The notes under the pieces are model-generated. The model had not been told where the DNA came from and ran no database searches. It worked only from the letters and a program-made list of their open reading frames with translations. A DNA stretch of 7,207 bases. It comes from Kiritimatiellales bacterium. Lineage in GTDB: Bacteria; Verrucomicrobiota; Kiritimatiellia; Kiritimatiellales; Pontiellaceae. A program made the translations under genes and the position numbers. The stretch spans positions 1-7,207 of the forward strand of contig DAOUQA010000110.1 of NCBI GenBank assembly GCA_030625905.1, read 5' to 3'. The first letter of the stretch is position 1. Each line of letters opens with the position of its first letter. Of this stretch, positions 5,631-7,207 are shown piece by piece.

Positions 5631-7010
5631 CTACTTGCCAATGCAAAACCGCGAGAAAATATTGTCGAGCAACTCGTCGTGGTAGACGCGACCCGTAACC
5701 TGACCGAGAAATTCAAGCGCGGAGCGCAGATGCTCGGAGGCCAAAACCGCGTGCTCCTCCACATTTTCATTCAAATATGCACGCGCCTGCTTCGCCTCTT
5801 TGTGAGACCGGATCAACAGGTCGCGGTGCCGTTCGGAAATCACCGCATGCGGCAGGGCATTCAGATCTGCGCCCTTCTCCAACGTCTCGGCCATTGCCCG
5901 CTTTAATTCTTCCACGCCATCCCCATTCACCAAGCTTGTCTCGACAACACTTGCCACCTGCCACTTGCCATTCAGCACCTGATTCCCCAAATCAACCTTG
6001 TTAAGCACCATAACGCTCTTTTCGGGGTCGAGTTTCCCCAGGCGCACCCGATCCTCTTCATCCAGCGGTTGCGAGGCATCGACTAGGTAAATCGCCAGAT
6101 GCGCCGCCGCACCATGTGCCTCGGCGCGGCGAATGCCCTCGGCCTCGATTTCGCAATCGGTTTCGCGCAGGCCGGCGGTGTCGGTGATCCGCAACGGAAT
6201 GCCCTCGAGCACGAACCCCTCCTCGATCGTGTCGCGCGTCGTGCCCGCCGTACTCGAAACAATGGCACGGTCGAACCCGAGCAAGGCATTGAGCAATGTT
6301 GATTTCCCAACGTTCGGGCGACCCAGAATAACGACCCGCGCACCCTCGCGCAAGAGGCGGCCCTCGTCCCATGTATCGAGTAGCATATCCAACGACCGGA
6401 AAGTCCGGTCGAGCAGATCGGCAATACCGGAAAAGACCTCGTCCGGCAGTTCGTCTTCCACAAAGTCGAGCGTGGTTTCAAGATTGGCGGCCACTTCGAG
6501 GAAGGCCTCGTAGATGGCATCGAACTGCTGGCTGAGCTTGCCCTCCATCTGCTCCATCGCGGCCGATGCGGCGCGGTCAGAGCGCGCACGGATCAGGTCG
6601 AAAATACCCTCCGCTTGGACAAGGTCGATGCGCCCGTTCAAAAAAGCGCGTTTGGTAAATTCGCCCGGCTCGGCCATGCGAGCGCCCGCCTCGAGCGCGC
6701 GGCGCAGGATGCGGCGCATGCTAACCGCCCCTCCGTGTCCCTGGATTTCGACGACATCCTCGCAGGTGTAGCTCTTCGGTGCACGCATCACCAGTGCAAG
6801 GCCGGTGTCGATTTCCGCGCCATCAGCATCGACCACCTTGCCATAGGCAAACGTGCCGTGCGGCTGCCCCGACACCGGAGTTTTATCCAGTGGCTGGAAA
6901 ATTTTCCCGGCGATTTCCCATACCTTGGGACCCGAGATGCGCACGATGCCCACCCCGCCTTCGCCGGGCGGCGTCGCAATCGCCGCAATCGTATCTTCAG
7001 AGAAGGACAT
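5631..7010 (-). CDS. mnmE: tRNA uridine-5-carboxymethylaminomethyl(34) synthesis GTPase MnmE
   Basis: MnmE (TrmE) works with MnmG to modify the wobble uridine U34 of certain tRNAs, using GTP, a folate C1 donor and FAD in MnmG. The 459 residues cover the N-terminal folate-binding domain starting with DTIAAIATPPGEGGVGIVRISG-like sequence, the helical domain, and an inserted G domain with GRPNVGKS (230-237), TAGTTRD (254-260), DTAGLRE (277-283) and NKVD (337-340). It ends in FCIGK, with the conserved C-terminal cysteine motif. ATG at 7010 is chosen because it begins exactly at the conserved N-terminus; an in-frame start at 7106 would add 32 residues read from repeat-like non-coding sequence. There is no clear Shine-Dalgarno site, but a promoter lies so close that the mRNA may be leaderless. 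In many bacteria mnmE sits beside mnmG and near oriC; here hisD follows after 90 bases. Confidence 0.97.
   Translation of the reverse strand: MSFSEDTIAAIATPPGEGGVGIVRISGPKVWEIAGKIFQPLDKTPVSGQPHGTFAYGKVVDADGAEIDTGLALVMRAPKSYTCEDVVEIQGHGGAVSMRRILRRALEAGARMAEPGEFTKRAFLNGRIDLVQAEGIFDLIRARSDRAASAAMEQMEGKLSQQFDAIYEAFLEVAANLETTLDFVEDELPDEVFSGIADLLDRTFRSLDMLLDTWDEGRLLREGARVVILGRPNVGKSTLLNALLGFDRAIVSSTAGTTRDTIEEGFVLEGIPLRITDTAGLRETDCEIEAEGIRRAEAHGAAAHLAIYLVDASQPLDEEDRVRLGKLDPEKSVMVLNKVDLGNQVLNGKWQVASVVETSLVNGDGVEELKRAMAETLEKGADLNALPHAVISERHRDLLIRSHKEAKQARAYLNENVEEHAVLASEHLRSALEFLGQVTGRVYHDELLDNIFSRFCIGK
5948..5970. repeat. 7-bp tandem repeat inside mnmE (CACTTGC/CACCTGC/CACTTGC/CA)
   Basis: Three and a quarter copies of a 7-base unit, the middle one with a single change, lie within the G domain between NKVD and the G5 region. 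On the coding strand they encode residues around 348-354 (GKWQVAS). The loop has the usual length for MnmE, so the repeat does not lengthen or break the protein. Confidence 0.7.
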
Positions 7011-7207
7011 GCGCGGGATAATAGCCGTTTCCAACCACTTGTCACGCCGAAGTCGAGCGGAGTCGGATGGGGAAATAACTGTAGGGCGAGTTCGCGCTGC
7101 CCACACGCATTGTCACACCGCAACGGCGGGACGCATAGCGAGACTTGAGGAACGAAAGTAATGACCAAAGGAAGTGGCCACTCACATAGCATCTACAAAA
7201 AATAAAA
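7011..7207. other. Non-coding region upstream of mnmE with repeat-like sequence
   Basis: I see no gene in these 197 bases. On the plus strand TTGTCACGCCGAA (7039-7051) and TTGTCACACCGCA (7110-7122) agree at 11 of 13 bases, 71 bases apart. GGGC (7084-7087) and GCCC (7099-7102) can pair, and AGTGGCCACT (7173-7182) is a perfect 10-bp palindrome. The CGAAGTCGAGCGGAGTCGG-type stretch is like widespread intergenic repeats of environmental bacteria. The right end, read on the minus strand, is T-rich and could be the tail of a terminator whose stem lies outside the window. Confidence 0.5.
7018..7045 (-). promoter_or_regulatory. Candidate mnmE promoter, possibly leaderless
   Basis: On the minus strand GTGACA (7040-7045) and TATTAT (7018-7023) each match sigma-70 hexamers at five of six positions, with a 16-base spacer. 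Only seven bases separate the -10 hexamer from the mnmE ATG at 7010, so transcription would begin at or next to the start codon. This fits the lack of a Shine-Dalgarno site. The -35 hexamer lies within one of the repeat-like TTGTCAC segments. Confidence 0.45.

Noticed and set aside
7011..7106. A 32-residue N-terminal extension of MnmE from ATG 7106
   Set aside because: The extension is read from repeat-like non-coding DNA and has no family likeness; the conserved MnmE N-terminus begins at ATG 7010.

Overview
The window carries six protein genes, all on the minus strand, so transcription runs from the right edge to the left. Codon use looks even across the large genes. There are no RNA genes, CRISPR arrays, integrases or transposases. 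The sequence is moderately GC-rich. The gene content (MnmE, HisD, HisC, a GldA/GldF/GldG-like ABC system and a DUF6485-like cysteine-rich protein) suggests an anaerobic or environmental Gram-negative bacterium. My guess is the PVC group, possibly Kiritimatiellota, but this is a low-confidence inference that depends on a database search.

Layout from right to left. Bases 7011-7207 are non-coding and hold repeat-like sequence plus a candidate mnmE promoter placed so close to the ATG that the message may be leaderless. mnmE (5631-7010) encodes the tRNA wobble-uridine modification GTPase. A 90-base gap holds a nested inverted repeat. hisD (4233-5540) and hisC (3123-4175) encode two enzymes of histidine synthesis, separated by 57 bases that contain a 12-bp palindrome and a near-direct repeat. 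Overlapping the 3' end of hisC is a short cysteine-rich reading frame (about 2935-3129) that looks like DUF6485 but has no usable start codon in frame.

A good sigma-70-like promoter (2880-2907) then drives a second operon. It encodes an ABC ATPase (1909-2850), an ABC-2 permease that starts at GTG and overlaps the ATPase by 4 bases (1163-1912), and a GldG-like auxiliary protein that runs off the left edge (1-1131, 377 residues visible). Together these would form one inner-membrane ABC complex. In Bacteroidetes the related Gld proteins are linked to gliding; elsewhere the substrate is unknown.

Most of the window is ordinary core metabolism. The points worth checking are the broken or non-standard start of the small cysteine-rich gene, the possibly leaderless mnmE, and the short repeat structures in the three intergenic gaps. 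I do not see evidence of a wholly new system.
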